Origin: Muricoccus harenae
GTDB lineage: Bacteria; Pseudomonadota; Alphaproteobacteria; Acetobacterales; Acetobacteraceae
Direction of reading: 5' to 3'
DNA: 64,000 nt
NCBI RefSeq assembly: GCF_009848505.1
Contig: NZ_WWDL01000009.1
Coordinates: forward strand, 1-64,000
Shown: positions 20,460 to 29,421 of the stretch, piece by piece
How the letters are laid out: every line of letters begins with the position of its first letter
Numbering within the stretch: the stretch's first letter is position 1
Made by a program: the position numbers and the translations under genes
The notes under the pieces: generated by a model
What the model saw: only the letters and a program-made list of their open reading frames with translations
Told to the model about the DNA's origin: nothing
Database searches by the model: none

Positions 20460-22519
20460 CGCACCTCGTTGACGAAGTTGCTGACCGTTCCGCTCAGCCG
20501 CTCGGCCTGCTGCGCCAGTTCGGAGGCCGCAGAAAGCACCTGCCCCGCCGCCGCGCCGGTTTCGGTGGAGCCCTCGCTGACGCGGCCGATATTCACCGTC
20601 ACCGCCTCCGTTGCACGCGCCGTCTCCTGGACGGTGCGGGCGATCTCCCCGGTCGCGGCGCTCTGCTCCTCCACCGCGGCGGCGATCGCGACGGCGATGC
20701 CGCTCACCTCCTCAATGGTGTGGGTGATCCCACCGATCGCCACCACGGCCTGATCGGTCGCGGCCTGGATCTGGGCGATCTGCGCGCCGATCTCCTCGGT
20801 CGCCTTGGCCGTCTGCGCTGCCAGCGCCTTCACTTCGCTCGCGACAACCGCGAAGCCGCGCCCGGCATCGCCCGCCCGCGCGGCCTCGATCGTCGCGTTC
20901 AGCGCCAGCAGATTCGTCTGTCCGGCAATATCGCTGATCAGGCGCACGACGTCGCCGATCCGCGCCGCGCCCTCGGCCAGGGTCTGCACTGTCGCATCGG
21001 TCCGCCGTGCATCCTCCACTGCCCGGCCGGCGACGGTGGTGGCCTGGGAGACCTGACGGCTGATCTCGGCGATGGAGGCCCCGAGTTGCTCGGCCGCCGC
21101 CGCCGCCGTCTGCACGCCGCCGCTCGCCTCCGCCGCAGCGCCCACCACCGTGCCAGCCTGCTCGTTGGTGCTGGCCGCGGTCACGTTCATCGAGCGGGCC
21201 GTGGCCTCCAGCTCGGTCGAGGCTGCGGAAAGCATGCTAACCATCTCGCCGACCCTGCCCTCGAAGCTGTGCACCAGCCCCTCCATGTGAAGGGCTCGCT
21301 TCTCCCGTGCCGCGCGCTCGGCATCCGCCTCGGCCTCCTGTCGGCGCTGTTCGACGGAGTTGCTGCGCAGGATCTCGATGGCGGCCGCCATTTCGCCCAC
21401 CTCGTCCGCCCGGCCGCGATGCGGGACGGCGATTTCCAGCTCGCCCGCGGCGATCCGGCCGACATCGCCTGTCAGGTCCCGCACCGGCGCGACCAACCGG
21501 CGAAGAAGCAGGACGATTCCGCCCACCGCGAACAGCACGGCGACCGCAGCCAGGGCGAGGCTGGCCAGGAAGCACCATCGCGCCGTGGCGGCAATCGCAT
21601 CGCCCCGCGCCACCGCGGCCTCGAGCGCGGCGTCGCGCAGCGGAGGGATGAGCGCCAGGGTCGGGGGGGTCCAGCGGGCGTAATCGGGGCCGCTGCTTGG
21701 CCAGGCCGGCGCCGCGCTAGGCCGGCCGAGGCTCGACAGCGCCGCCTCGACATAGCTGCGGTAGCGCGGCTCGGCATTGCGGCCGATATCGGCCTCCACC
21801 TTCTCGAGCGCCTGCAGCAGCGCCGGATCGTCCTGCGCGGCGACCATGCGGCGCGCATTGTCCAGGGCCATCGCTATCCGGCCGTTCACCTGGAGGCCCT
21901 CGGCGACATCGGCCGGCGTTACCGGCCGGCCGGCCAGCCACGCGTTGATCAGCAGGCTCCGGACGCCCATGTCGGTGCGCGCCGCCATCACCTGCCGGGA
22001 AATCTCCGCCAGGAGGGCGACATCGGGTGCCGCGTGCCGGATGCGCTGCTCCGCGCTCTGCACCACCGTCTCCCGCGTGTCCGTCACCTCCTGCCGGGCC
22101 GCCATGAGATCGGAAACCAGCTTCGGATCGCCCTCCCGCCCGTTCCGGGCGACGAACTCAGCCACCCGGCGCCGCATCGTGGCGGTCTTTCGCGCGGCCT
22201 CATCAATCGGGCCGGCGTCAAAGCCTTCGGCCAGCACGTTCCGCCTCGCGGCGTCCAGCAGCGTGTCCGTCGCCTTGCTCGTCGCCTGCAGGGCCGCTGC
22301 GTCGCCGGTGCCTGTGCGCGCCGCGGCACTGAGGATACCGCTCTCGATGGCGAAGGCGGTGAGGCCGCGCACCGTCTCGTTCAGCGCCCGCGTCGAAAGG
22401 GTTGCCCGTTGCGCCCGCGTCCAGTTGCTCCAGGCCTGCCAGGAGTTCCAGCCAATCCCGGCCAGACCGGGAAGGGCGACCACGGTGAAGCCGGCGAGCA
22501 GGAGCGTGCGAACGCGCAT
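20450..22519 (-). CDS. Methyl-accepting chemotaxis protein
   Basis: Transmembrane receptor that controls CheA/CheW signalling. The 689 residues are arranged as a first membrane helix (about 5-25), a large periplasmic helical sensor region (about 30-313), a second membrane helix (about 314-340) and a HAMP domain starting [20 protein letters not shown]. The long coiled-coil signalling domain has the conserved hairpin tip [20 protein letters not shown] and the adjoining [16 protein letters not shown]. There is no CheR-type pentapeptide at the C-terminus. No other chemotaxis gene lies nearby, so it is an orphan receptor; the ligand is unknown. Confidence 0.95.
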   Translation of the reverse strand: MRVRTLLLAGFTVVALPGLAGIGWNSWQAWSNWTRAQRATLSTRALNETVRGLTAFAIESGILSAAARTGTGDAAALQATSKATDTLLDAARRNVLAEGFDAGPIDEAARKTATMRRRVAEFVARNGREGDPKLVSDLMAARQEVTDTRETVVQSAEQRIRHAAPDVALLAEISRQVMAARTDMGVRSLLINAWLAGRPVTPADVAEGLQVNGRIAMALDNARRMVAAQDDPALLQALEKVEADIGRNAEPRYRSYVEAALSSLGRPSAAPAWPSSGPDYARWTPPTLALIPPLRDAALEAAVARGDAIAATARWCFLASLALAAVAVLFAVGGIVLLLRRLVAPVRDLTGDVGRIAAGELEIAVPHRGRADEVGEMAAAIEILRSNSVEQRRQEAEADAERAAREKRALHMEGLVHSFEGRVGEMVSMLSAASTELEATARSMNVTAASTNEQAGTVVGAAAEASGGVQTAAAAAEQLGASIAEISRQVSQATTVAGRAVEDARRTDATVQTLAEGAARIGDVVRLISDIAGQTNLLALNATIEAARAGDAGRGFAVVASEVKALAAQTAKATEEIGAQIAQIQAATDQAVVAIGGITHTIEEVSGIAVAIAAAVEEQSAATGEIARTVQETARATEAVTVNIGRVSEGSTETGAAAGQVLSAASELAQQAERLSGTVSNFVNEVRAA

Positions 22520-22604
22520 GGCGGTGTCCTCTGATGCGCGCGCAGTGTCGTCGCTGGCCCTTACCCTCCGGTGAACGTCGCTTTTCCATCAATCCGGCGG
22601 GAAT

Positions 22605-23474
22605 TCAGTCGCGCGGGACGATCCGGCAGGCCGATGCCGTGGCCCGGGCCAGGGTGATCAGGCGGCGCGCGGCCACCGCGCCCGTGGCTGCCTCGCCGAC
22701 CACATGGCCGATCAGGGGATTCGTCACGATGGCCCGGACGGCGGTGTCGGTCGCGACTTCGGTGGCCGCGACAGTGGCGGCGTCGAAGGCGGCGCGCCGC
22801 AGCAGGGAGGCGGTGGCGGCGATCCCCGGCCGCATCCCGTGCAGCGCGGCAACCTGCCGCACCAGCCGCAGCCCGCGCCAGCCCACCACCAGCGCATCGA
22901 GAGCGGGATTGGGGCTGATAGCCGTCGCCGCGAAGCCCTGCACCGCGGCGAGCCGCCCCAGGGCACGCGACTCGCTGTCCAGCGCCGCCAGCGGACCGGA
23001 TTCAAGAAGTGCCCGCAGGGCATGCAGGTCCGGCGCCTCGCGCAGTGCCGGCAGGGCGGGCTCGGCCAGGGGAATGGGCGCTGCCCAGGCCAGGACATGG
23101 CGCTTCGCCCCGGCCAGATCGCCGCGCGCGAAGGCGGCGCGGGCCGCATCCACCTCCCGCAGCCGGAAGAGCGCCCGGAACTCCCGCAGGATGGCCCAGC
23201 CGATCGCGCCGAAGCCCCCCAGGGCAACCACCAGGGTCAGCCAGCCGAGCCAAGTGGCACGGGCGAACTGCTCCGCCACGTAATTGCCGGCCGACAGGGC
23301 CGCGAAGCCGAGGATCAGCGAGGTCAGCCCGATCGCGAGCAGCGACAGGGTGGACAGGCCCGGTGGGGCAATCGCCGCTGGCTGGATCGCCGCGTCCCAT
23401 GCGTGATCAAGCCGCGAGGCACCGGCCTCTTCCTCAAGCAGGATGCGGGGCGGGCGGGGGGCGGTCTCGCTCAG
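22605..23474 (-). CDS. YcjF-type (DUF697) inner membrane protein
   Basis: Member of the YcjF/TIGR01620 group; function unknown, commonly paired with YcjX and stress-linked in enterobacteria. Two hydrophobic segments (LSLLAIGLTSLILGFAALSAG and WLGWLTLVVALGGFGAIGWAI) are followed by a helical region. The C-terminal DUF697-like part has NPALDALVVGWRGLRLVRQVA and TNPLIGHVVGEAATGAVAARR. The start is unusual. The best site is CTG at 23474, which follows AGGAGG (23481-23486) at 6 bases and gives LSETAPRPPRILLEEE (289 residues). The frame is open much further up, but that overlaps ycjX and is shadow. No ATG or GTG fits. Confidence 0.8.
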   Translation of the reverse strand: MSETAPRPPRILLEEEAGASRLDHAWDAAIQPAAIAPPGLSTLSLLAIGLTSLILGFAALSAGNYVAEQFARATWLGWLTLVVALGGFGAIGWAILREFRALFRLREVDAARAAFARGDLAGAKRHVLAWAAPIPLAEPALPALREAPDLHALRALLESGPLAALDSESRALGRLAAVQGFAATAISPNPALDALVVGWRGLRLVRQVAALHGMRPGIAATASLLRRAAFDAATVAATEVATDTAVRAIVTNPLIGHVVGEAATGAVAARRLITLARATASACRIVPRD

Positions 23475-23523
23475 GGTCGGCCTCCTATGCGCAGGCCCCG
23501 CATATGGCCCGGCGGGCCGCGGA

Positions 23524-24921
23524 TTACAGCGCGTCGCCCAACAGGCCGGAGAGCAGCGTATCCAGCCCCAGATGCGGCACGCCGCCACGGCCGTCGGGAT
23601 CCAGCCCCGGGGGGCGGAAGACGGGCATCTGGAAATAGGCGGCGTTCCAGAAGCTGTCCGGCGGGCGCCGGGCCGGGACCAGCCCGGGATCGACGGTGGC
23701 CCAGCGCCCGCCTTCCAGCAGGATTCCGCGCACGGCGGGTGCCGGGCGGCCCTGGTGCATCGCCGTGGCTTCCTGGGTGCAGCGGATGGCCGCAACCGCA
23801 TGGACGGAGACCGCGGAGCCCGCAATTTCCGCACGGCGGCGGGGGGCGTCCACCAAATCGGAGAGGAGGGAGGCGAGGCTGTCGCGGCTCACCTCCGGGA
23901 CATGGTCGGCCTTGGTGGCGGCGAAGGCGACACGGGAAATGCCCGTGCCGGTCAGCAAGTCCAGCCAGCCGCGCCCATAGCGAAGGGTGGCGGAAATGGC
24001 GGCCAGCGCCTCGGCCGTGTCCTCGAAGGCCTCGCGCCCGGCATGAAGGGCGCCGAGCACGTCCACCAGCACCACCTGCCGGTCGAAGCGGCGAAAGACA
24101 GGGTCGAGGAAACGGTCCCGCTGGTCGCGCAGATAGGCCTCGTGCCGCCGGGCCAGCAGTTCCCCCAGGGGCGAGTTCCGTGCTGCCGCCGGGGAAGGGA
24201 AGAACCACAGCAGTGGCGCCTCGCCGCCCGGGCCAGGGTTGAGGAAGCGGCCGGGCTGGAGAAAGCGCAGCCCCAGCTCGTCCCGCGCGGTCAGCAGAAA
24301 CTGGCGGTAGAGGGCGTGGCCGCGCCGGGCTAGGGAATCCTCGGCGGGGGCGGTAGCGGGCAGCGAATGGGCAAAGGCCAGGAACTCGGCCGCCGGAGCG
24401 GCGCGGATGCCGGTGCCGATCCGCGCCAGCGTCTCATCCGACCAGGTGGAAAAATCCTGGGCGAACATCGGCAGGTCCAGCAGCCACTCGCCCGGATAGT
24501 CCAGCAGATCCAGCGTCACCTCGCGGTCGGGCAGGAGCTGCCCGTAGACGCCATGGCGCCGCAGCGTCAGCGACAGCGAGAGGGTCGAGAGGTCATCCGT
24601 GCGCGCCGGCCATTCGGGCGGGTCGGCCGCCAGGGAAGCGAGATGCGCCTCGGCATCGAAGCGCGGCGTCGCCTCCACGCCAGGCGGAATGGCACGGGCA
24701 CGGCGGAGGCGGCCGGCGGTGGCCTCCAGCGCCGGCAGGGTCCGCCGCCCTGCCCCCGCCGCGACCAGATTGGCCACGAGCGAGGTCAGGAACACGGTCT
24801 TGCCCGCGCGCGACAGGCCGGTGACGGCCAGCCGTACGCGCTCTTTTCCCGCCAGCGCCAGCGCCGCCTCCCCGGTGCGGGTGGCGGCATCGGTGATCAG
24901 GCGGATGGGATCGAGGATCAC
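23524..24921 (-). CDS. YcjX-type P-loop GTPase-like protein
   Basis: YcjX/DUF463 family, predicted nucleoside triphosphatase of unknown role. The 465 residues have a Walker A motif GLSRAGKT at 35-42 and family blocks LLDYPGEWLLDLPM, QVVLVDVLGALHAGREAF and VAFAATKADHVP. The last of these is an NKxD-like TKAD guanine-specificity site. The GTG start at 24921 is 1 base after the gloA stop, so gloA, ycjX and ycjF look like one transcript. The pairing with ycjF supports both assignments. Confidence 0.88.
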   Translation of the reverse strand: MILDPIRLITDAATRTGEAALALAGKERVRLAVTGLSRAGKTVFLTSLVANLVAAGAGRRTLPALEATAGRLRRARAIPPGVEATPRFDAEAHLASLAADPPEWPARTDDLSTLSLSLTLRRHGVYGQLLPDREVTLDLLDYPGEWLLDLPMFAQDFSTWSDETLARIGTGIRAAPAAEFLAFAHSLPATAPAEDSLARRGHALYRQFLLTARDELGLRFLQPGRFLNPGPGGEAPLLWFFPSPAAARNSPLGELLARRHEAYLRDQRDRFLDPVFRRFDRQVVLVDVLGALHAGREAFEDTAEALAAISATLRYGRGWLDLLTGTGISRVAFAATKADHVPEVSRDSLASLLSDLVDAPRRRAEIAGSAVSVHAVAAIRCTQEATAMHQGRPAPAVRGILLEGGRWATVDPGLVPARRPPDSFWNAAYFQMPVFRPPGLDPDGRGGVPHLGLDTLLSGLLGDAL

Positions 24922-24922
24922 C

Positions 24923-25324
24923 TCAGCGCTGGATCAGCTCGATCTTGTAGCCGTCCGGATCCTCGACGAAGGCGATGATGGTCGTGCCGTGCTGCACCGG
25001 CCCGGCCTCGCGCACCACCTTGCCGCCCGCTGAGCGAATGGCCTCGCAGGCGCCTGCGACATCCGGCACGCCGATGGCGAGATGCCCGAAGGCGCCGCCG
25101 AGGTCGTACTTGTCCACACCATAATTGTAGGTGAGCTCAATCTCGCCCTCACCGGCCTCGTTGCCGCCATAGCCGACGAAGGAGAGGGTGTACTTGCCCT
25201 CGGGCACGTCGCGTCGGCGAAGCTCCCGCATGCCGAACATGCGCGTGTAGAATTCCACGCTGCGGTCCAGGTCGCCGACCCGGATCATGGTGTGGAGGAA
25301 CTTGCCCTTCGGGGTATCGCTCAT
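24923..25324 (-). CDS. gloA: Lactoylglutathione lyase (glyoxalase I)
   Basis: Isomerises the hemithioacetal of methylglyoxal and glutathione to lactoylglutathione. It has 133 residues in two VOC repeats. The four metal ligands are visible: H11 (FLHTMIRV), E63 (EIELTYN), H81 (FGHLAIGV) and E129 (GYKIELIQR). The short length without the extra insert suggests the Ni/Co-dependent bacterial class (from knowledge of the family). It overlaps the lpxI stop by 4 bases, and ycjX follows at once. Confidence 0.96.
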   Translation of the reverse strand: MSDTPKGKFLHTMIRVGDLDRSVEFYTRMFGMRELRRRDVPEGKYTLSFVGYGGNEAGEGEIELTYNYGVDKYDLGGAFGHLAIGVPDVAGACEAIRSAGGKVVREAGPVQHGTTIIAFVEDPDGYKIELIQR

Positions 25325-26181
25325 CTCGCGGCTCCTGTTGTCGCGGCCCGCACATGGTCATCCGGGCGGATGGCGAGAAGGAAGAGTCCGGCAGAATTCG
25401 CCTGCTCGACCATCCGGTCGCGATCCACCAGCAACGCGCCATCGGCCTCGAAGGCGATCCCGGAAAGCCCGGCGGCGATGGCGCCCGCCACCGTGCGCGG
25501 GCCAAGGGCGGGCATGTCCACCTCCCGGTCCTGGCCGGGCTTCACCAGCTTCACCAGCACACCGCCCGGCCCTTCGCGCCGCAATTCGCGCGCGCGGGCC
25601 AGCAGGGCATCCGTGCCCTCGATCGCCTCGACGCCGAGGACGAGGCCCTGCTGCACCACCGCCCCCTGCCCCACATCTACCGAGCCGAGCGCGCGAACCA
25701 CGGCGACGCCGCGGACGATATCCGCCATGGCGCCGCCATCCGGCGCGGCGCGGGTCAGCAGCCCGGGTGGGGACTGAGCCTCCTTCAGGAAGCGCGTCGG
25801 GCCGACCGGCTCGAAGCCCTCCTCGCGCAGCACCTCACGCACGGCGGAAAGCAGGCTGTCATCGCCGCTGAAGGCGCGCATGCCGATTCGGGCGAGATGC
25901 TTCGCCGCCCCGGCATCCGGCCGCAGCGACAGGATGGAGGGACGGCGCACATCGCCCACCAGCACGATCTGCCGCGCGCCCTGCGCCTTCAGCCAGTCCA
26001 GCGCCTGGCCAACTGCGCCCATGCGGATGGTGATCTGCCGCACCCCCGGCCATTCGGCGGGGCGGGCGAAGTCCTCCAGTAGCACCGCTACGTAGGGTCG
26101 CCCCATGGCACGGCAGGCGGCGGCCACGCGCAACGGCATGGCGCCGCCACCGGCGACGATGGCGATGGGAGCTTCGTTCAC
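25321..26181 (-). CDS. lpxI: UDP-2,3-diacylglucosamine diphosphatase LpxI
   Basis: Hydrolyses UDP-2,3-diacylglucosamine to lipid X in lipid A synthesis; LpxI is the alphaproteobacterial replacement for LpxH. The 286 residues match the family from [20 protein letters not shown] through RVGDVRR-type [13 protein letters not shown] to [10 protein letters not shown] and the end [15 protein letters not shown]. It is next to lpxA on the same strand. lpxB, which often follows, is absent here. Confidence 0.93.
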   Translation of the reverse strand: MNEAPIAIVAGGGAMPLRVAAACRAMGRPYVAVLLEDFARPAEWPGVRQITIRMGAVGQALDWLKAQGARQIVLVGDVRRPSILSLRPDAGAAKHLARIGMRAFSGDDSLLSAVREVLREEGFEPVGPTRFLKEAQSPPGLLTRAAPDGGAMADIVRGVAVVRALGSVDVGQGAVVQQGLVLGVEAIEGTDALLARARELRREGPGGVLVKLVKPGQDREVDMPALGPRTVAGAIAAGLSGIAFEADGALLVDRDRMVEQANSAGLFLLAIRPDDHVRAATTGAAR

Positions 26182-26198
26182 CCTGTCAGGATCCTGGC

Positions 26199-27017
26199 TC
26201 AGGCTGCCTCGGCCTCGGACTCGTCCACCTGCCGGCCAGCCCGCATCAGGCCGCGCCGGCTGGGCTCTCCGATGAAGGACAGGATCTCGGCAACCTGAGC
26301 CTGCGCCCCCTGGTCCTGCGCCACCAGCGCCATGCGGGCCTCGAAAGTGCCGCGGCCGAGGAACAGGCCACGATAGGCGGCCCGAAGCGCGTTGATCGCC
26401 TCCCGCCCGAAGCCGCGGCGCTTGAGGCCGATCAGGTTCAGCCCGATCAGCCGGGCTCGGTTGCCCATGCAGGAGCCGAAGGGGATCACGTCCCGCTCCA
26501 CGCCGCTCATGCCGCCGATCACCGCATGGCGCCCGATCCGCACCGACTGGTGGATGGCCGTGCCGCCGCCGACAAAGACCGTGTCGCCGATATGCACATG
26601 GCCACCGAGCATGACGTTGTTGGCGAGGATCACCCGATCCGCCAGTACGCAGTCATGCCCCACATGGGCAACGCACATGATCAGGCAGTCGGCGCCGAGG
26701 CGCGTCACTCCCTCGCCCGTGATGCTGCCGCGATGCACTGTCGCATGCTCACGCACCACGGTGCGGGGGCCGATCTCCACGCGGGTAGGCTCGCCCTTGT
26801 ACTTCAGGTCCTGCGGCGGCAGGCCCACCGAGGCGAAGGGAAGGATCTGCACGCCCTCGGCCAGATGGGTGATGCCGTCCAGCACCGCATGGGCACCGAT
26901 CTGCACGCCCTCATCCAGCACAACCTGTGCGCCAACCGTGGCATATGGGCCGATCGTGGCGCTGGCGGCGATGCGCGCGCCCTCGGCAATGATCGCCGTA
27001 GGATGGATATTGCCCAC
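26199..27017 (-). CDS. lpxA: UDP-N-acetylglucosamine acyltransferase
   Basis: First acylation step of lipid A. The start is read as GTG at 27017, 2 bases after the fabZ stop, giving (V)GNIHPTAIIAEGARI and 272 residues. The much longer open frame upstream is the shadow of fabZ and lpxD. Left-handed beta-helix hexapeptide repeats run through the N-terminal two thirds. The catalytic-His region is CVAHVGHDCVLADRVILANN, and the helical C-terminal part begins NLIGLKRRGF. Confidence 0.95.
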   Translation of the reverse strand: MGNIHPTAIIAEGARIAASATIGPYATVGAQVVLDEGVQIGAHAVLDGITHLAEGVQILPFASVGLPPQDLKYKGEPTRVEIGPRTVVREHATVHRGSITGEGVTRLGADCLIMCVAHVGHDCVLADRVILANNVMLGGHVHIGDTVFVGGGTAIHQSVRIGRHAVIGGMSGVERDVIPFGSCMGNRARLIGLNLIGLKRRGFGREAINALRAAYRGLFLGRGTFEARMALVAQDQGAQAQVAEILSFIGEPSRRGLMRAGRQVDESEAEAA

Positions 27018-27019
27018 GA

Positions 27020-27520
27020 CTAGCTGTCCAGAATCATGGCTGCATAGGTGGCCTCGGCCACGACGGCGCCATCCACCTTGGCCTGGGCCGAAAACTTCCA
27101 GACATTGCCGCGCTGGCGTTCCTTGGTGACATGCACCCGCATCTGGTCGCCCGGTACCACGGGCTTGCGGAACTTCGCGCCCTCGACCGACATGAAATAG
27201 ACCAGCTTGCCCCGCGCCGCCGGCCCCAGCGTCTCCACCACCAGCACGCCGGCCGTCTGGGCCATGCATTCGATGATCATCACGCCCGGGAAGACGGGAT
27301 GGCGCGGAAAATGGCCCTGGAACACGTGCTCGTTGATGGAGACGTTCTTGATGCCCACGGCGCTGACGCCGGGGATCATCTCTACCACCCGGTCCACCAG
27401 CAGGAAGGGGAACCGGTGGGGGATCGCCTCCATGATCTGGGCTATATCCAGGGTGGAGCGCGTTTCGCCGACCCCCTCCCCTGTTGCGCTCTCCGGCGCC
27501 GCTGCGTCGCTGTCCGACAT
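27020..27520 (-). CDS. fabZ: 3-hydroxyacyl-ACP dehydratase FabZ
   Basis: Dehydrates 3-hydroxyacyl-ACP in fatty acid synthesis. It competes with LpxA and LpxD for hydroxyacyl-ACP, which explains its place between them. The start is ATG 27520 (a TTG two codons earlier overlaps the lpxD stop). The 166 residues form a hot-dog fold with IPHRFPFLLVDRV, the catalytic His in HFPRHPVFPGVMIIECMAQ, and GAKFRKPVVPGDQ. Confidence 0.96.
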   Translation of the reverse strand: MSDSDAAAPESATGEGVGETRSTLDIAQIMEAIPHRFPFLLVDRVVEMIPGVSAVGIKNVSINEHVFQGHFPRHPVFPGVMIIECMAQTAGVLVVETLGPAARGKLVYFMSVEGAKFRKPVVPGDQMRVHVTKERQRGNVWKFSAQAKVDGAVVAEATYAAMILDS

Positions 27521-27522
27521 GA

Positions 27523-28575
27523 TCAATCGCTCGTCTTTGCTTCCGCCGTCCGCGTGGCCGACTTCGATTGGCCCAGCTTGCGCAGGGCCGAGAAGGACCG
27601 AAGTGCATCCCGGATCGGAATGGCGGGGGTTCCCAGCACATCCAGCCCGGCAGGCACATCGGACATGACGCCGGCCTGGGCGCCGATCCTCGCCTGGTCG
27701 CCGACCGTGAGGTGCCCGGCGAGCCCCGCCTGGGCCGCCACGACCACGAAATCGCCGATCGCAGTGGAGCCGGAGATCCCGGCCTGCGCCACGATGATGC
27801 AGCCGCGCCCCGTCCGGACGTTGTGCCCCAGCATGGTGAGATTATCCAGCCGCGTTCCCGGCCCGACGACCGTGTCGTTGCCCGAGCCGCGGTCGATGCA
27901 GGCATTCGCGCCCACCTCGACCCCATCGCCCAGGATCACCCGGCCAAGCTGGGGCACAGTGACATGCTCGCCCTGTGCGGTGGTGAAGCCGAAGCCCTCG
28001 CTCCCGATCCGGGCACCAGGATTCAGCGTCACGCGGTCGCCCGCCAGGCAATGGGTCACGGTAACGTGGGAAAGGATGCGGCAATCGGCGCCGAACACGC
28101 AGTTGGGGCCAATATGGGCATGCGGCCCGATAAGGCTGCGCGGGCCGATCACCGCCCCATCCTCGATCACCGCATAGGGGCCGATCTCGCACCCTTCCCC
28201 GATCTCGGCTGTCCCTGCGACGACGGCGGTGGGGTGACGCCTGCCAGTCGTCGCCTGCGGCGGGTGGAGCGCGGCCGCGATGCGCGAGAAGGCCTGCAAG
28301 GGCGAGGGCGACACCAGGGCGATCATGCCCTCGGGCACCGCGTGCAAGTTCTCCGCGGCCAGCACGACGGCGCCTGCCCGGCTCTCCCTCAGCGACGGCA
28401 GCCAGCGCCGATGGTCCAGAAAGGACACGTCGTCCGGCCCCGCCGACTGGAGCGTCCCCACACTGGAGAAGAGACGCTCCCCGGTTCCTGCCGGCACGGC
28501 AATCCCGGCGGCCTCTGCGAGGCGCGCAAGCGGCAGGGGACCGGCGGTCGGGTGGAAGCGGGAATCCGCTGCCAC
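27523..28575 (-). CDS. lpxD: UDP-3-O-acylglucosamine N-acyltransferase
   Basis: Third step of lipid A synthesis. The start is GTG at 28575, 4 bases after the skp stop, giving (V)AADSRFHPTAGPLPLARLAE. The frame further up is shadow. The 350 residues consist of the N-terminal uridine-binding domain (VSFLDHRRWLPSL), then hexapeptide repeats with GSEGFGFTTAQGEHVTVPQLG. The catalytic His is in LDNLTMLGHNVRTGRG. Confidence 0.95.
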   Translation of the reverse strand: MAADSRFHPTAGPLPLARLAEAAGIAVPAGTGERLFSSVGTLQSAGPDDVSFLDHRRWLPSLRESRAGAVVLAAENLHAVPEGMIALVSPSPLQAFSRIAAALHPPQATTGRRHPTAVVAGTAEIGEGCEIGPYAVIEDGAVIGPRSLIGPHAHIGPNCVFGADCRILSHVTVTHCLAGDRVTLNPGARIGSEGFGFTTAQGEHVTVPQLGRVILGDGVEVGANACIDRGSGNDTVVGPGTRLDNLTMLGHNVRTGRGCIIVAQAGISGSTAIGDFVVVAAQAGLAGHLTVGDQARIGAQAGVMSDVPAGLDVLGTPAIPIRDALRSFSALRKLGQSKSATRTAEAKTSD

Positions 28576-28579
28576 GAGA

Positions 28580-29398
28580 CTACCGGCGTTGCTGCTGGGC
28601 GGGAGGCTGGGCAGGCGCCTGGGCGGGGCGCTGCGCGGGGGCTTGGCCGCCCTGCTGACCGGACTGGGCCGCCGGCTGCGCCGGAGCCTGGCCATCCGGC
28701 GGCAGGTTCACGCTGCGCAGCACGCGGTTCACCTGCTGACTGATCTCGTCCGTCAGGTCGAAGGGCGCGTCATTGAAGATCACCAGCGGGCGCGGCAGGA
28801 CGAGGTTCACGTTGCGGCTAGCCGCCACCTGGCGCACCACCACGGCCATCGCCTGCTCGATCTCCTGCAGCGCGGCCTGGGCTACCTGCTCGATCGCGCG
28901 GGAACGGTCGCGGAAGACGCGCTGGCTGTCGGTAATCCGCTCCTGCAACTCCCGCTCCTTCTGGCGGAGCTGGTCGGGATTCAGCGTCGTGCGCTGGTTC
29001 GCCAGGGCCTGCTGCTCCTCGCGCCAGCGGGTCTGCTCACGTTGCAGGTCCTCGTTCAGCTTCTGGCGGCGCTTCTCAATTTCTTCGCGCACGCTGTTGA
29101 AGGCGGTCGAATTCCGCTGAATCTCGGGCACGTCCACGATGCCGATCACCGCGGCCGGCGGCGGCTGACCGGGGGGTAGCGGCGCAGGGTTGGGCTGCGG
29201 GCGCTGTTGCGGGCGCTGCTGCTGGGCTTGTGGCCGCGTCGGCTGGGCCTGCGCCGGGCGCGGCTGCGCCTGGGCCGGACGCCCCTGCGGCGGGATGAAG
29301 TAGCCGGGATCGGATTGCGCCAGCGCGCCGCCTGCAGGCGACAGCACCGGGATGAGGAGGGCAGCGAAGGCGGCGAGCGCAGGGCGCGCGGACATCAT
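28580..29398 (-). CDS. skp: OmpH/Skp-type periplasmic chaperone with long low-complexity ends
   Basis: Holds unfolded outer-membrane proteins on the way to BamA. A signal peptide (MMSARPALAAFAALLIPVLSPAGGALAQ) is followed by about 55 residues rich in Gln, Pro, Ala and Arg. The OmpH core follows: IGIVDVPEIQRNSTAFNSVR, a long charged coiled coil, and NVNLVLPRPLVIFN. A second Gln/Pro/Ala-rich tail ends in QQQRR. At 272 residues it is much longer than E. coli Skp (about 160), because of these two tails. It sits between bamA and lpxD as usual. Confidence 0.88.
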   Translation of the reverse strand: MMSARPALAAFAALLIPVLSPAGGALAQSDPGYFIPPQGRPAQAQPRPAQAQPTRPQAQQQRPQQRPQPNPAPLPPGQPPPAAVIGIVDVPEIQRNSTAFNSVREEIEKRRQKLNEDLQREQTRWREEQQALANQRTTLNPDQLRQKERELQERITDSQRVFRDRSRAIEQVAQAALQEIEQAMAVVVRQVAASRNVNLVLPRPLVIFNDAPFDLTDEISQQVNRVLRSVNLPPDGQAPAQPAAQSGQQGGQAPAQRPAQAPAQPPAQQQRR

Positions 29399-29421
29399 GG
29401 GAACTCCAGTCTTCTTCGTTC

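Noticed and set aside
27018-27926. Long N-terminal extension of the lpxA frame (to 575 codons)
   Set aside because: It is the off-frame shadow of fabZ and lpxD; the family N-terminus begins at GTG 27017.
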